DNA of 64,000 nt from the NCBI GenBank assembly GCA_034667465.1, contig JAXDJV010000016.1, positions 18,073 through 82,072 on the forward strand, written 5' to 3'. Within the stretch, counting starts at the first letter, position 1; every line of letters begins with the position of its first letter. Both the position numbers and the translations under genes were made by a program. The notes below the pieces were generated by a model. The model saw only the letters and a list, made by a program, of their open reading frames with translations. It had not been told where the DNA came from and did not search any database. Shown one piece after another: positions 1 through 7,756 of the stretch. This stretch comes from JAOBAU01 sp034667465 (GTDB taxonomy: Bacteria; Acidobacteriota; Thermoanaerobaculia; Gp7-AA8).

Positions 1-243
1 GTCGCGCTGAAACTCTTTAAAGGTGGAGTCCAGGTCGCGGGACGGACCTCGCCGAACTCGCTCTACTCGCAGAACCTCGCGTCGTTCGACATGACCGGTT
101 ACGACGCCAAGGATTCGGCCGGCTTCATCCGTCTCTTCGGTCTGCCGCTGCGCGGCCGGAAGCGGATCAACGCCGAGTTGCTGTCGGAAGTGGAAGCGGC
201 GGGCGAAGCGCCCGTGCTGCATTTCGCCGGAGGACGGGGTTGA
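1..243 (+). CDS. argG: Argininosuccinate synthase, C-terminal end (partial)
   Basis: The frame is open from the first base and ends at TGA 241-243, giving the last 80 residues of a longer protein. The text (VALKLFKGGVQVAGRTSP, then SLYSQNLASFDMTGYDAKDS) matches the C-terminal domain of argininosuccinate synthase, which joins citrulline and aspartate using ATP in arginine synthesis. The ending GFIRLFGLPLRGRK is also typical of ArgG. The stop overlaps the TTG start of argH, so the two are probably translationally coupled. The ATP-binding N-terminal domain lies outside the window. Confidence 0.9.
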   Translation, partial: VALKLFKGGVQVAGRTSPNSLYSQNLASFDMTGYDAKDSAGFIRLFGLPLRGRKRINAELLSEVEAAGEAPVLHFAGGRG

Positions 244-1640
244 CGTTGTGGGGCGGCCGTTTCGCGTCGGGACCGTCGGAGTTGCTCCGCCGGTTCAACG
301 ACTCGTTCGCGTTCGATCGTGAGCTGTTCGACGCCGACGTGCGCGGCTCGCTGGCGTGGGCGCGTGCGCTCGCGAATGCAGGCGCGCTGACGGCCGAGGA
401 ATGCGCGGCGATCGTCGTCGGACTGGAAGCGCTTGCTGCTCCTGCTGCGGAAGATGATTTTGAAGACGTGCATTCGTACGTCGAAGCGAAGCTGCGCGAG
501 CGCGTTGGTGCGCTCGCCGGCAAGCTGCACACCGGCCGCTCGCGCAACGATCAGGTCGCGACCGATTTGAGATTGTGGCTGAAAGCGGCGTGCGACGAAG
601 CGCTGCAGTCGATCGACGTCGTTTCGAAATCGCTCGCGCGTCGCGCAGGCGAAGAGGCGGCGACGCCGATGCCTGGCTACACGCATTTGAAACAGGCCGA
701 GCCGATCACGTTCGGGCACTGGTGTCTGGCGTACGTCGAGATGCTCGGGCGCGACGCTTCGCGTCTCGCGGATGCGATCCGTCGCAACGATGAATGTCCG
801 TTGGGCTCAGGTGCACTTTCGGGAACGCCGATCGCCATCGATCGCGACGCGCTCGCGAAATCGCTCGGCTTTGCGCGTGCGACGTCGAACTCGCTCGACT
901 CGGTAAGCGATCGCGACTTCGCGGTTGAATATCTCTTCGCTGCCGCAATGCTGTTGTCGCACCTCTCGCGGCTCGCCGAAGATCTGATCTTCTTCACGAG
1001 CGACGATGTTGCGTTCGCGGAGTTGCCGGATGCGATGGCGACCGGTTCCTCGCGGATGCCGCAAAAGAAAAATCCCGACGTCCTCGAGCTCGTCCGCGGA
1101 CATGCGGGACGTGCGATCGGTGAACTGACAGGATTGCTCGCGCTGCTGAAAGGGCTACCGCTCGCGTACGACAAAGATCTGCAGCTCGACAAAGAGCCGC
1201 TCTTTCGGACGCGGTTCACGCTCGCTGCCGCATTGCCTGCGCTCGCCGCGCTGCTCGATGGACTACAACTCGATCGCGCGCGGATGCGCGAAGCGGCGTC
1301 GCGCGATCTGCTGCTCGCGACGACGCTCACCGATGCGATTACCGCGAACGGCATTCCGTTCCGCGAAGCACACGAGCTGGTCGGCAACGCCATGCGCGAT
1401 CGCACACCGCTGCGGTCGCTCGCCGACAAACATGGCGTGACGTTCAGCGTCGAAGAAGCGCTGGAGAAACGGAGCGCGAAAGGCGGCACGTCGCCGCAGC
1501 GCGTGAAAGAAGCCGCGGAGGCCGTCATCCCGAGCGTAGCGAGGGATCCGGGTGCGGGGCGGCACGACGCCGACGCCAGCGCGCCCCTCGCGCCCGGATC
1601 CCTCGCTGACGCTCGGGATGACAGGGGTGACGTGGCATGA
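240..1640 (+). CDS. argH: Argininosuccinate lyase with repeat-encoded C-terminus
   Basis: A protein of 466 residues that splits argininosuccinate into arginine and fumarate, the last step of arginine synthesis. It opens with TLWGGRFASGPSELLRRFN and carries the fumarase/ASL signature GSSRMPQKKNPD near residues 269-280. The start is TTG at 240, overlapping the argG stop; the family's usual N-terminus begins exactly there. The normal ArgH ending (GTSPQRVKEAAEA) is reached near residue 428. The last 38 residues are encoded by a palindromic repeat (1524-1622) and read VIPSVARDPG...GSLADARDD, which is not family sequence. The 3' end overlaps argJ by four bases. Confidence 0.96.
   Translation: MTLWGGRFASGPSELLRRFNDSFAFDRELFDADVRGSLAWARALANAGALTAEECAAIVVGLEALAAPAAEDDFEDVHSYVEAKLRERVGALAGKLHTGRSRNDQVATDLRLWLKAACDEALQSIDVVSKSLARRAGEEAATPMPGYTHLKQAEPITFGHWCLAYVEMLGRDASRLADAIRRNDECPLGSGALSGTPIAIDRDALAKSLGFARATSNSLDSVSDRDFAVEYLFAAAMLLSHLSRLAEDLIFFTSDDVAFAELPDAMATGSSRMPQKKNPDVLELVRGHAGRAIGELTGLLALLKGLPLAYDKDLQLDKEPLFRTRFTLAAALPALAALLDGLQLDRARMREAASRDLLLATTLTDAITANGIPFREAHELVGNAMRDRTPLRSLADKHGVTFSVEEALEKRSAKGGTSPQRVKEAAEAVIPSVARDPGAGRHDADASAPLAPGSLADARDDRGDVA
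1524..1622. repeat. Interspersed palindrome, family A, inside argH
   Basis: The left arm begins GTCATCCCGAGCGTAGCGAG at 1524 and the right arm ends CGCTCGGGATGAC at 1622; the arms are near-perfect reverse complements around a GC-rich centre. The same arms recur at 15594-15697 and, in a variant form, at 54404, 55893 and 58610. Here the whole unit is in frame and forms the argH C-terminus. Confidence 0.9.
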
Positions 1641-2809
1641 AGCTCCCCAAAGGTTTCCTCGCCTCCGGCGTTCGCGCCGGCATCCGCAAGAAGCGTCCCG
1701 ACCTCGGCATGATCGTCGCCCCCGACGGCGCGAACGCCGCCGCCGTCTTCACGCGCAATCGCTTCCAGGCAGCGCCGGTCGTCCTCTCACGCGCCGCGCT
1801 GAAGAAGAGCGGCGGACGCGTGAAAGCGGTGGTCGTCAACGCCGGCTGCGCGAACGCGGTGACCGGCAAAGAAGGGATGGATGCCGCGAAACGCGTTCGC
1901 ACGCGCGCGGCCGAACTGCTGTCGTGCGCGCAGGAAGAGATCTTTCTTGCGTCGACCGGCGTGATCGGAGTCGTCCTTCCCGACAAGAAGGTGCGCGACT
2001 TTCTCCCCGACGCGATCACGCGTCTCTCGAACGGCGGCGTCGAAGCGCTGTCGCACGCGATTCTCACGACCGACGTCGGACCGAAGATCGCCCAGGCGAC
2101 GTTCTCGCTCGGCGGCAAGCGCGGAAGAATCGTCGGCGTCGCAAAAGGCGCCGGGATGATTCATCCGAACATGGCCACGATGCTGGCGTTCCTCACGACC
2201 GACGCCGCGATCGCGCCGGCCGCGCTGCAGCGCGCGCTGAAAAGCGCCGTCGATCTCAGCTTCAACGCGATCTCCGTCGATGGCGATACGTCGACGAACG
2301 ACACCGTGCTGCTCCTCGCGTCGGGAAAACTCGGCAACGACGCCCGCTCCGACTTCGCCGATTTTCAGCGCGCGCTGAATGACGTCTGCCGCCAGCTGGC
2401 GTGGATGATCGTCCGCGATGGCGAAGGGGCAACGCGCGTGATGGAAGTCGAGGTACGCAACGCGCGAACGGAACGCGATGCGAAGCTCGCCGCGCATGCC
2501 GTCGCAACGTCGCCGCTGGTGAAGACCGCGCTGCATGGCGGAGATCCGAACTGGGGACGCATTCTCGCAGCCGTCGGCCGCAGCGGCGCCCGCTTCTCCG
2601 CCTCGCGCGTGTCGTTGTCCGCCGGACCGGTGACGCTGGTGTCGAATGGAAACCTCGCGCCGTATCGCGAGAAGGATGCCGCGAAAGTGTTCGCGCGCGA
2701 ACGCGTGCCGCTCGTGATCGACCTCGCCGCCGGCAACGCCAGCGCGGTAGTGTTGTCGTCAGATCTCGGACACGATTACGTCTCGTTGAACGCCGACTAC
2801 CGGTCGTAA
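1637..2809 (+). CDS. argJ: Bifunctional ornithine acetyltransferase / N-acetylglutamate synthase
   Basis: A 390-residue ArgJ. It moves the acetyl group from N-acetylornithine to glutamate, closing the acetyl cycle of arginine synthesis. Family features: the N-terminal MIVAPDGANAAAVFTRN segment, VVNAGCANAVTG, and the autocleavage and nucleophile region KGAGMIHPNMATML with the reactive Thr at about residue 181. After cleavage the two chains form the active enzyme. The C-terminus NADYRS is family-like. The ATG overlaps the argH stop (ATGA), so argG, argH and argJ form one coupled operon. Whether it also uses acetyl-CoA cannot be decided from sequence alone. Confidence 0.95.
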   Translation: MKLPKGFLASGVRAGIRKKRPDLGMIVAPDGANAAAVFTRNRFQAAPVVLSRAALKKSGGRVKAVVVNAGCANAVTGKEGMDAAKRVRTRAAELLSCAQEEIFLASTGVIGVVLPDKKVRDFLPDAITRLSNGGVEALSHAILTTDVGPKIAQATFSLGGKRGRIVGVAKGAGMIHPNMATMLAFLTTDAAIAPAALQRALKSAVDLSFNAISVDGDTSTNDTVLLLASGKLGNDARSDFADFQRALNDVCRQLAWMIVRDGEGATRVMEVEVRNARTERDAKLAAHAVATSPLVKTALHGGDPNWGRILAAVGRSGARFSASRVSLSAGPVTLVSNGNLAPYREKDAAKVFARERVPLVIDLAAGNASAVVLSSDLGHDYVSLNADYRS

Positions 2810-2811
2810 AC

Positions 2812-2869
2812 AAGTGTGGCGGCGGGCGCTCCGCCCGCCGTGGCGGTCGAAGCGGCCGCCTCTACACTT
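2812..2869. repeat. GTGTGG/CCACAC-type palindrome after argJ, family D
   Basis: AAGTGT (2812-2817) pairs with ACACTT (2864-2869). Inside is a perfect hairpin GGCGGGC-GCTCC-GCCCGCC (2821-2839), extendable by C2820-G2840. There is no T-tract, so it is not a standard terminator. A related dyad with GTGTGG/CCACAC and GCGGCC/GGCCGC arms is at 48772-48809. It begins 2 nt after the argJ stop and ends 4 nt before the ggt start. Confidence 0.6.
2863..2868 (+). promoter_or_regulatory. Possible -10 box of ggt (leaderless)
   Basis: TACACT lies 5 nt before the ATG of ggt, where no Shine-Dalgarno sequence is visible. It coincides with an arm of the palindrome at 2812-2869, so the assignment is weak. Confidence 0.3.
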
Positions 2870-2873
2870 AAGC

Positions 2874-4565
2874 ATGCGCAAAGCTGCCGCGTTCCTCCTC
2901 GTCTTCTCACTGAGCGCGACCCCGCTCGCCGCCGCATCGCGACGCCCCGTCGCGGCGAAGCACGGCATGGTCTCCTCGGTAAGCGACCTCGCATCCAAAG
3001 TCGGCGTCGACATCCTCCGGCGCGGAGGCAACGCCGTCGATGCCGCGGTCGCGGTCGCATTCGCGCTCGCCGTCGTCTGGCCGGAAGCGGGAAATCTCGG
3101 CGGCGGCGGCTTCATGCTCGTTCGTACCGCGGACGGAAAAACAGAAGCGATCGACTATCGCGAAACGGCGCCGGCGGCAGCGACGCCAAACATGTACCTC
3201 GACGCGAGCGGCAACGTCATTCCACGACGCTCGACGCACGGCTGGATGGCGGTCGCGATTCCCGGCACCGTCGCCGGACTGGCGATGGCGCATGAGCGTC
3301 ACGGAAAACTTCCATGGCGCGAGCTCGTCGCGCCGGCCGAGCAACTCGCGCGCGACGGTTTCATCGTCAGCGAAGCGCTCGCCGATCGCGCGTCGTGGCC
3401 CGAGCATGCCGCGCGTCTCGACCTCTTTCCCGCGACGCGGCGAACGTTCGGCAGGTTGCACGCCGGCGACCGGCTCGTGCAGCGCGACCTCGCGAACACA
3501 CTCGCGCGCATCGCGAAAAATCGCCACGACTTCTACACCGGCGAAACGGCGCGCCGTCTCGTCGCGGAGATGCGCACGAACGGCGGCATCATCACCGCCG
3601 CCGATCTCGCGAGCTACAAGCCGGTCGTTCGCCAGCCGCTGCGCGGAACGTATCGCGGTTACGACGTCATCACGATGCCGCCTCCGTCCGGCGGCGGCGT
3701 CGCGCTCGTCGAAATGCTGAACATGCTCTCCGCGTACGATCCGTCCGCGATCGGCTGGCATTCATCGCAGCACATCCACACGCTCGTCGAGATCATGCGC
3801 CGCGCGATGGCCGATCGCGCGCAGTACGTCGCCGATCCCGCGTTCGCCGACGTCCCGGTCGCACGACTCACCTCGATGGCTCATGCCGATGCGCGACGTC
3901 GCACCATCGATCCCGGGCATGCGTCGGAGATCGGTCCGGGCGAGCTGCCGAACGAATCGCAGAACACGACGCACTTCGTCGTCATCGACGCGCAGGGCGC
4001 CGTCGTCAGCAACACATTCACGATGAACGATTCGTTCGGCTCCGGCGCCGTCGCGAAAGGGACCGGCTTCCTCCTCAACGACGAGATGGACGACTTCACC
4101 ACGAAGCTGCGCGCGCCGAATGCGTGGGGCTTCGTGCAGGGCGAGCGCAACACGATCGCGCCTGGCAAGCGTCCGCAGTCGTCGATGTGTCCGACGATCG
4201 TGATGAAAGACGGACACGTTGCATTCGCGCTCGGCAGCCCGGGCGGTCCGACGATTCCGACGAACGTGCTGCAGGTAATCAGCAACATCATCGACTTCGG
4301 CATGAACGTTCAGGAGGCGATCGAGTCGCCGCGCGTGCATCATCAATGGATGCCGGACGCGATCGCGTGGGAAGAGCGCGCGATGCCGGCCGACGTTCGC
4401 GAGCGGCTTGCGGCGATGGGACATCACTTCATCGATCATCCCGGTACGCCGACCACGGAAGGGGAACACTTCCTCGGCGACGTCGAAGTGATCGCGATCG
4501 ACGAGGACGGCATCCGCCGCGGAGGCGCCGATCCGCGACGCGGTGGCGCAGCGCGCGGCTACTGA
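2874..4565 (+). CDS. ggt: Gamma-glutamyltranspeptidase
   Basis: 563 residues. It hydrolyses or transfers the gamma-glutamyl group of glutathione-like peptides outside the cytoplasm. The ATG at 2874 is chosen because it gives a signal peptide (MRKAAAFLLVFSLSATPLAAA); an in-frame codon 60 bases upstream would add a charged extension read from the repeat. Family motifs: ILRRGGNAVDAAVA near the N-terminus, the cleavage and nucleophile site NTTHFVVID with the catalytic Thr at about residue 365, and GSPGGPTIPTNVLQ. The precursor should cleave itself before Thr365. The neighbouring M20 peptidase would fit peptide scavenging. Confidence 0.93.
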   Translation: MRKAAAFLLVFSLSATPLAAASRRPVAAKHGMVSSVSDLASKVGVDILRRGGNAVDAAVAVAFALAVVWPEAGNLGGGGFMLVRTADGKTEAIDYRETAPAAATPNMYLDASGNVIPRRSTHGWMAVAIPGTVAGLAMAHERHGKLPWRELVAPAEQLARDGFIVSEALADRASWPEHAARLDLFPATRRTFGRLHAGDRLVQRDLANTLARIAKNRHDFYTGETARRLVAEMRTNGGIITAADLASYKPVVRQPLRGTYRGYDVITMPPPSGGGVALVEMLNMLSAYDPSAIGWHSSQHIHTLVEIMRRAMADRAQYVADPAFADVPVARLTSMAHADARRRTIDPGHASEIGPGELPNESQNTTHFVVIDAQGAVVSNTFTMNDSFGSGAVAKGTGFLLNDEMDDFTTKLRAPNAWGFVQGERNTIAPGKRPQSSMCPTIVMKDGHVAFALGSPGGPTIPTNVLQVISNIIDFGMNVQEAIESPRVHHQWMPDAIAWEERAMPADVRERLAAMGHHFIDHPGTPTTEGEHFLGDVEVIAIDEDGIRRGGADPRRGGAARGY

Positions 4566-4568
4566 CGT

Positions 4569-4574
4569 TAGAAT
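4569..4574 (+). promoter_or_regulatory. -10 box (TAGAAT) of the M20 peptidase gene
   Basis: TAGAAT ends 8 nt before the ATG at 4583, with no Shine-Dalgarno sequence between them, so transcription should begin at or next to the start codon. No clear -35 box is seen. Confidence 0.45.
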
Positions 4575-4582
4575 CCGCGCCC

Positions 4583-5965
4583 ATGAAAGTTGAAAAGTCG
4601 TCCCTTGCGGCGTTCGCCAAACGTGAACGCGAGCACTTCGAAGCGAAACTGAAGCAGCTCGTCGAGATCCCCAGCGTCTCCTCCGATCCCGAACGAAAGG
4701 GCGACATCCGCCGTTGTGCCGAAACCGCCGCGGCGATGATTCGCGAATACGGCGGCGAGGCCGGCATTCTCGAGACCGACGGCAATCCGATGGTGCACGG
4801 CCGCTTCCGCGGCGACGACAACGCGCCGACCGTGACGATGTACAACCACCTCGACGTGCAGCCGGCCTCGCGCGAGACCGAGCCGTGGGACAGCGATCCG
4901 TTCGTCTTCACGCAGAAAGGCGATCGCTACTTCGGCCGCGGAACCACTGACGACAAAGGTCCGGCGCTGTCCGCGCTGTTCGGGATTCGCGCCGCGCGCG
5001 AAGCGGGCGTCCGCACGAACATCAATGTGTTGTGGGAGCTCGAAGAAGAGATCGGCTCCGACAATTTCGAGTCAGGCATCAAGCGCCACGTGAAGGAGCT
5101 CGCAACCGACTCGGTGCTCGTCAGCGACACGATCTGGGTCTCGCGCGAACGGCCCGCATGTCCGGCCGGACTGCGCGGCATGCAGGGGATGCTGCTCACC
5201 CTCGAGACCGGAAAGACCGATCAACATTCCGGCACGACCGGCGGCGCGGCGCGCAATCCGATCGGCGAGCTGGCGAAGCTGATCTCGGAGATGTACGACG
5301 CCACGACCGGCAAAGTGAAGATGAAGGGTTTCTACGACGACGTCGAGCCGCCGTCGAAGAAAGAGCTCGCCGATTTCGCCAGCTCCGGTTTCTCCGTGAA
5401 GCAGTTCAAGAAGGATCACCTGTTCAAATCGATCCGCACCGAAGATCCGCTCGATGTGATGAAACGAATCTGGGCGATGCCGACGATGGAAGTGCATGGC
5501 ATCGTCGGCGGCTACACCGGTCCCGGGGTGAAGACGATCATTCCGCCGCGCGCAGAAGCGAAGCTGTCGTTTCGTCTCGTCGCGAATCAGGATCCGCGCA
5601 AAATCGTGAAGATCGTTCGCGAGTTCGTGAAGCAGCGCAATCCCGACGTGAAGATCGAGCTGGAAGGCTCGATGTTTCCGTACAAGGCGCCGACGAGTGG
5701 CCCGCTCGCCGATGCCGTCCGCGACGCGATGAAGTTCGCGTTCGGCCGCGAGCCGGTGTTCGTCCGCGAAGGCGGCTCGATCGGCGCAGTCGTCTCGATG
5801 GAGAAGGTGCTCAAGTGCCCCGTGATGTTCCTCGGGCTCTCCCTCCCCGAGCACGGCTACCACGCTCCGAACGAGAACTTCGACTGGCGACAGGCCGGCG
5901 GCGGCATGGTGGCCTTCGCGAAGTACTTCGATAATTTAGGCACCGGCAACGTGCCGGTGCGTTAA
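4583..5965 (+). CDS. M20 family dinuclear-zinc dipeptidase
   Basis: 460 residues, M20 peptidase of the dipeptidase/carnosinase-like branch. Metal ligands and catalytic residues can be read in order: MYNHLDVQP (His and Asp), GRGTTDDKGP (bridging Asp), ELEEEIGS (general base Glu and ligand Glu), and a late LGLSLPEHGYHAPNE with the C-terminal His. A lid or dimerisation domain occupies the middle. There is no signal peptide, so it should be cytoplasmic. Substrate cannot be named. The ATG at 4583 follows a TAGAAT -10 box by 8 nt and is the first Met of the conserved domain. Confidence 0.9.
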   Translation: MKVEKSSLAAFAKREREHFEAKLKQLVEIPSVSSDPERKGDIRRCAETAAAMIREYGGEAGILETDGNPMVHGRFRGDDNAPTVTMYNHLDVQPASRETEPWDSDPFVFTQKGDRYFGRGTTDDKGPALSALFGIRAAREAGVRTNINVLWELEEEIGSDNFESGIKRHVKELATDSVLVSDTIWVSRERPACPAGLRGMQGMLLTLETGKTDQHSGTTGGAARNPIGELAKLISEMYDATTGKVKMKGFYDDVEPPSKKELADFASSGFSVKQFKKDHLFKSIRTEDPLDVMKRIWAMPTMEVHGIVGGYTGPGVKTIIPPRAEAKLSFRLVANQDPRKIVKIVREFVKQRNPDVKIELEGSMFPYKAPTSGPLADAVRDAMKFAFGREPVFVREGGSIGAVVSMEKVLKCPVMFLGLSLPEHGYHAPNENFDWRQAGGGMVAFAKYFDNLGTGNVPVR

Positions 5966-5966
5966 G

Positions 5967-6108
5967 GGCATAGCCTTCACGACGTACGGCTCCTCCGTGG
6001 GAGCGATCGCGCGCGGTCTCCGATCCGCGCGACGTCCCCTTTCCCCTCTATCAGCAGACCGATTCGGTCAGTTCCCACCAGGGAGCCTCACGTCGTGCAG
6101 GCTATGCC
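5967..6108 (+). ncRNA. Structured RNA element upstream of mraZ
   Basis: A 142-nt element with a long interrupted stem whose segments are in register: GGCATAGCC 5967-5975 with GGCTATGCC 6100-6108; CACGACGT 5978-5985 with ACGTCGTG 6090-6097; GGCTCC 5988-5993 with GGAGCC 6082-6087; GTGGGA 5997-6002 with TCCCAC 6073-6078. The apex has two small hairpins (CGCGCGG/CCGCGCG at 6010-6031, GACCG/CGGTC at 6057-6069) separated by a pyrimidine-rich single strand. A terminator-like hairpin follows at 6119-6142. It could be a free small RNA (6S-like by architecture only), an mraZ leader, or another interspersed palindrome. I do not recognise the family. Confidence 0.5.
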
Positions 6109-6118
6109 GACCAGCGCA

Positions 6119-6142
6119 CCGGCGCGTCGCCGGGGGATTTTT
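6119..6142 (+). terminator. Terminator-like hairpin before mraZ
   Basis: CCGGCG (6119-6124), loop CGT, CGCCGG (6128-6133), then GGGA and five T (6138-6142). The stem is short but entirely G-C. It would end transcription coming from the M20 gene or the structured element, leaving mraZ to its own promoter. Confidence 0.5.
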
Positions 6143-6166
6143 GTGGACGATTGTGGCTAATGGTGG
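6143..6166 (+). promoter_or_regulatory. MraZ-type operator: three GTGG boxes at 10-bp spacing
   Basis: GTGGA (6143), GTGGC (6153) and GTGGT (6163) repeat exactly every 10 bp, so they lie on one face of the helix, 40-60 bp before the mraZ start. Known MraZ operators are direct repeats of a short G-rich box separated by 5 nt, which this reproduces. Autoregulation of the dcw cluster by its first gene is the likely role. Confidence 0.65.
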
Positions 6167-6205
6167 TAGAAATGATCGCTGAAACGGACAAAAAGGCTAC
6201 TACCT

Positions 6206-6658
6206 GTGGATCTGAACGTCTTGATGGGCCATGCCCCGGCGAAGGTCGACGAAAAAGGTCGACTCAAGATCCCTGCGGGTTTTCGCAAGGTCATTGAAGA
6301 GAAATACGGCTCCGACTGCTTCATCACCTCCTTCGACGGTGAGCGTGCGGTCGTCTATCCGATCCCTGTCTGGGCCGACCTCCAGGCGCGGCTCGCGAAG
6401 GTGCCGTCCGCCTCACAGGCAAAGCAAAAGATGCTCGAGCGGGTCAACTACTTCGGCCAGCTCGGAGCGATCGATGCGCAGGGACGCGTCCTCGTACCGG
6501 CCGTCCTCCGCAACGTCGCCGGCATCGCGGACGACGTCGTGGTCATCGGCAACACCGACCACCTCATCGTCTGGAACGAAGAGCGGATTCAGAAGCGGAT
6601 GACTGCACAGCCGCTGACCGACGACGACTACAAGGAACTCGAGCTTCACGGCGTATAG
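6206..6658 (+). CDS. mraZ: Transcriptional regulator MraZ
   Basis: 150 residues with two SpoVT/AbrB-like MraZ half-domains. The first carries KVDEKGRLKIPAGFR, the second AIDAQGRVLVPAVLR, matching the family DxxGRxxxP motif in both halves. MraZ forms a ring that binds tandem boxes upstream of its own gene and controls division and cell wall genes. The start is GTG at 6206 with a weak AAAAGG about 11 nt upstream; an in-frame ATG six codons later would remove family residues. Three GTGG boxes at 6143-6166 are its probable operator. rsmH follows after 2 nt. Confidence 0.95.
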   Translation: MDLNVLMGHAPAKVDEKGRLKIPAGFRKVIEEKYGSDCFITSFDGERAVVYPIPVWADLQARLAKVPSASQAKQKMLERVNYFGQLGAIDAQGRVLVPAVLRNVAGIADDVVVIGNTDHLIVWNEERIQKRMTAQPLTDDDYKELELHGV

Positions 6659-6660
6659 CG

Positions 6661-7581
6661 GTGAAACACGAGCCGGTTCTTTTCAACGAAATCATCGAGT
6701 ACCTCCGGCCTGCCGTCGATGACGGCGTGCTGGTCGATGCGACGGTGGGGCTGGGCGGACATGCCGAAGGGCTGCTCGAACGGTACCCGCGCAGTCGTCT
6801 CATCGCCATCGATCGCGATCCGCGCGCACTGGAGCGCTCCCGCGAACGGCTGGCGCGCTTCGAAGAACGTGTGACGTTCACACAGGGACGCCACGAGCAG
6901 CTCATTGAAATTCTGAGGCAGTCGGGCGCGACCGCGATCAGCGGCCTGCTCGCGGACCTCGGCGTCTCCTCGATGCAGCTCGACGATGCTTCGCGCGGAT
7001 TTTCATTCCGCTTCGAAGGACCGCTCGACATGCGGATGGGACCCGACTCGCGATCGGCGGCAGATCTCGTCAACACGCTGGACGTCGAAGAGCTCGCGCG
7101 AATCATTCGCGAGTATGGCGAAGAGCCGAGCGCGTGGAAGATCGCCAATGCGATCGTCGCCGCGCGAACGGAAGCGCCGATCGAGACGACCACGCGGCTG
7201 GCGCAGGTCATTCGCAGCGTGAAGAAATCGCGGCCGCACGACATCGATCCGTCGACGCTCACGTTTCAGGCGCTTCGCATCGCCGCGAACGATGAGCTGA
7301 TCGGACTCGATCGATTCGTCGATGACGCAGCGAGCGTTCTCGAGCCGGGAGCGCGCCTGGCGATCATCTCCTTCCATTCGCTGGAAGACCGGATCGTCAA
7401 ACGCGCCATGCGGCGGCTGGAAGGTGAATGCACCTGCCCGCCGGCGCTTCCGGTATGTGCATGCGGCGCGAAGGAAGTCGTCAACTTGTTGACCGGAAGG
7501 CCGGTCACTGCCTCGGAAGAAGAGATCCAAAGGAATCCGCGGTCTCGCAGCGCGAAGCTGCGCGTCGCGGAGAAACGATAG
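6661..7581 (+). CDS. rsmH: 16S rRNA (cytosine1402-N4)-methyltransferase
   Basis: 306 residues. It methylates N4 of C1402 in the decoding centre of 16S rRNA using SAM. The SAM-binding Rossmann core shows VDATVGLGGHAEGLL and AIDRDPRAL; LADLGVSSMQLDDASRGFSF and the late ISFHSLEDRIVKRAM are family signatures. GTG start at 6661, two bases after the mraZ stop. A CTCPPALPVCACG stretch near the C-terminus is usual for this family. Its position after mraZ is the canonical dcw order. The following 175 bp gap to ftsL holds a folded G-rich cassette. Confidence 0.96.
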   Translation: MKHEPVLFNEIIEYLRPAVDDGVLVDATVGLGGHAEGLLERYPRSRLIAIDRDPRALERSRERLARFEERVTFTQGRHEQLIEILRQSGATAISGLLADLGVSSMQLDDASRGFSFRFEGPLDMRMGPDSRSAADLVNTLDVEELARIIREYGEEPSAWKIANAIVAARTEAPIETTTRLAQVIRSVKKSRPHDIDPSTLTFQALRIAANDELIGLDRFVDDAASVLEPGARLAIISFHSLEDRIVKRAMRRLEGECTCPPALPVCACGAKEVVNLLTGRPVTASEEEIQRNPRSRSAKLRVAEKR

Positions 7582-7600
7582 AGGAGAGTTCGGAGCCAGG

Positions 7601-7734
7601 AAGCAAGGGTGAAGGTTGGGGAAGGGTTGGGCGTGTGCTCGGTGGCGGGGAGTCGGGAGGGGTGGAGCGTGGAGCGTGGGTGTGCCGGGATGCTCTTCGC
7701 GGCCGTGCTTGCAGGCAGATCTTCACCCTTGTTT
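7601..7734 (+). repeat. G-rich inverted-repeat cassette between rsmH and ftsL
   Basis: CAAGGGTGAAG (7604-7614) is perfectly complementary to CTTCACCCTTG (7721-7731); adding flanking A-T and G-T pairs gives a 14-bp stem bounding about 134 bp. The interior + strand is strongly G-rich, including GGGGAAGGGTTGGG and later GGGGAGTCGGGAGGGG, which fit G-quadruplex patterns. It fills nearly the whole rsmH-ftsL gap. No convincing gene lies inside it. Confidence 0.6.
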
Positions 7735-7756
7735 GCTGATTCCGGATCGTCCGCCT

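Noticed and set aside
5967..6108. SRP (4.5S) RNA or tmRNA in the element before mraZ
   Set aside because: The conserved SRP tetraloop region (GGAAGCAGC-like) and tmRNA tRNA-like ends are missing. A 6S-like fold is possible but not supported by sequence identity.
5997..6182. A 61-codon frame in the gap before mraZ
   Set aside because: It passes through the folded element, the terminator-like hairpin and the GTGG boxes and has no ribosome binding site or similarity that I can see.
7616..7756. Longer N-terminus for FtsL starting at 7616
   Set aside because: The added 47 residues are read from the G-rich cassette, have no FtsL character and push the membrane segment far from the N-terminus.
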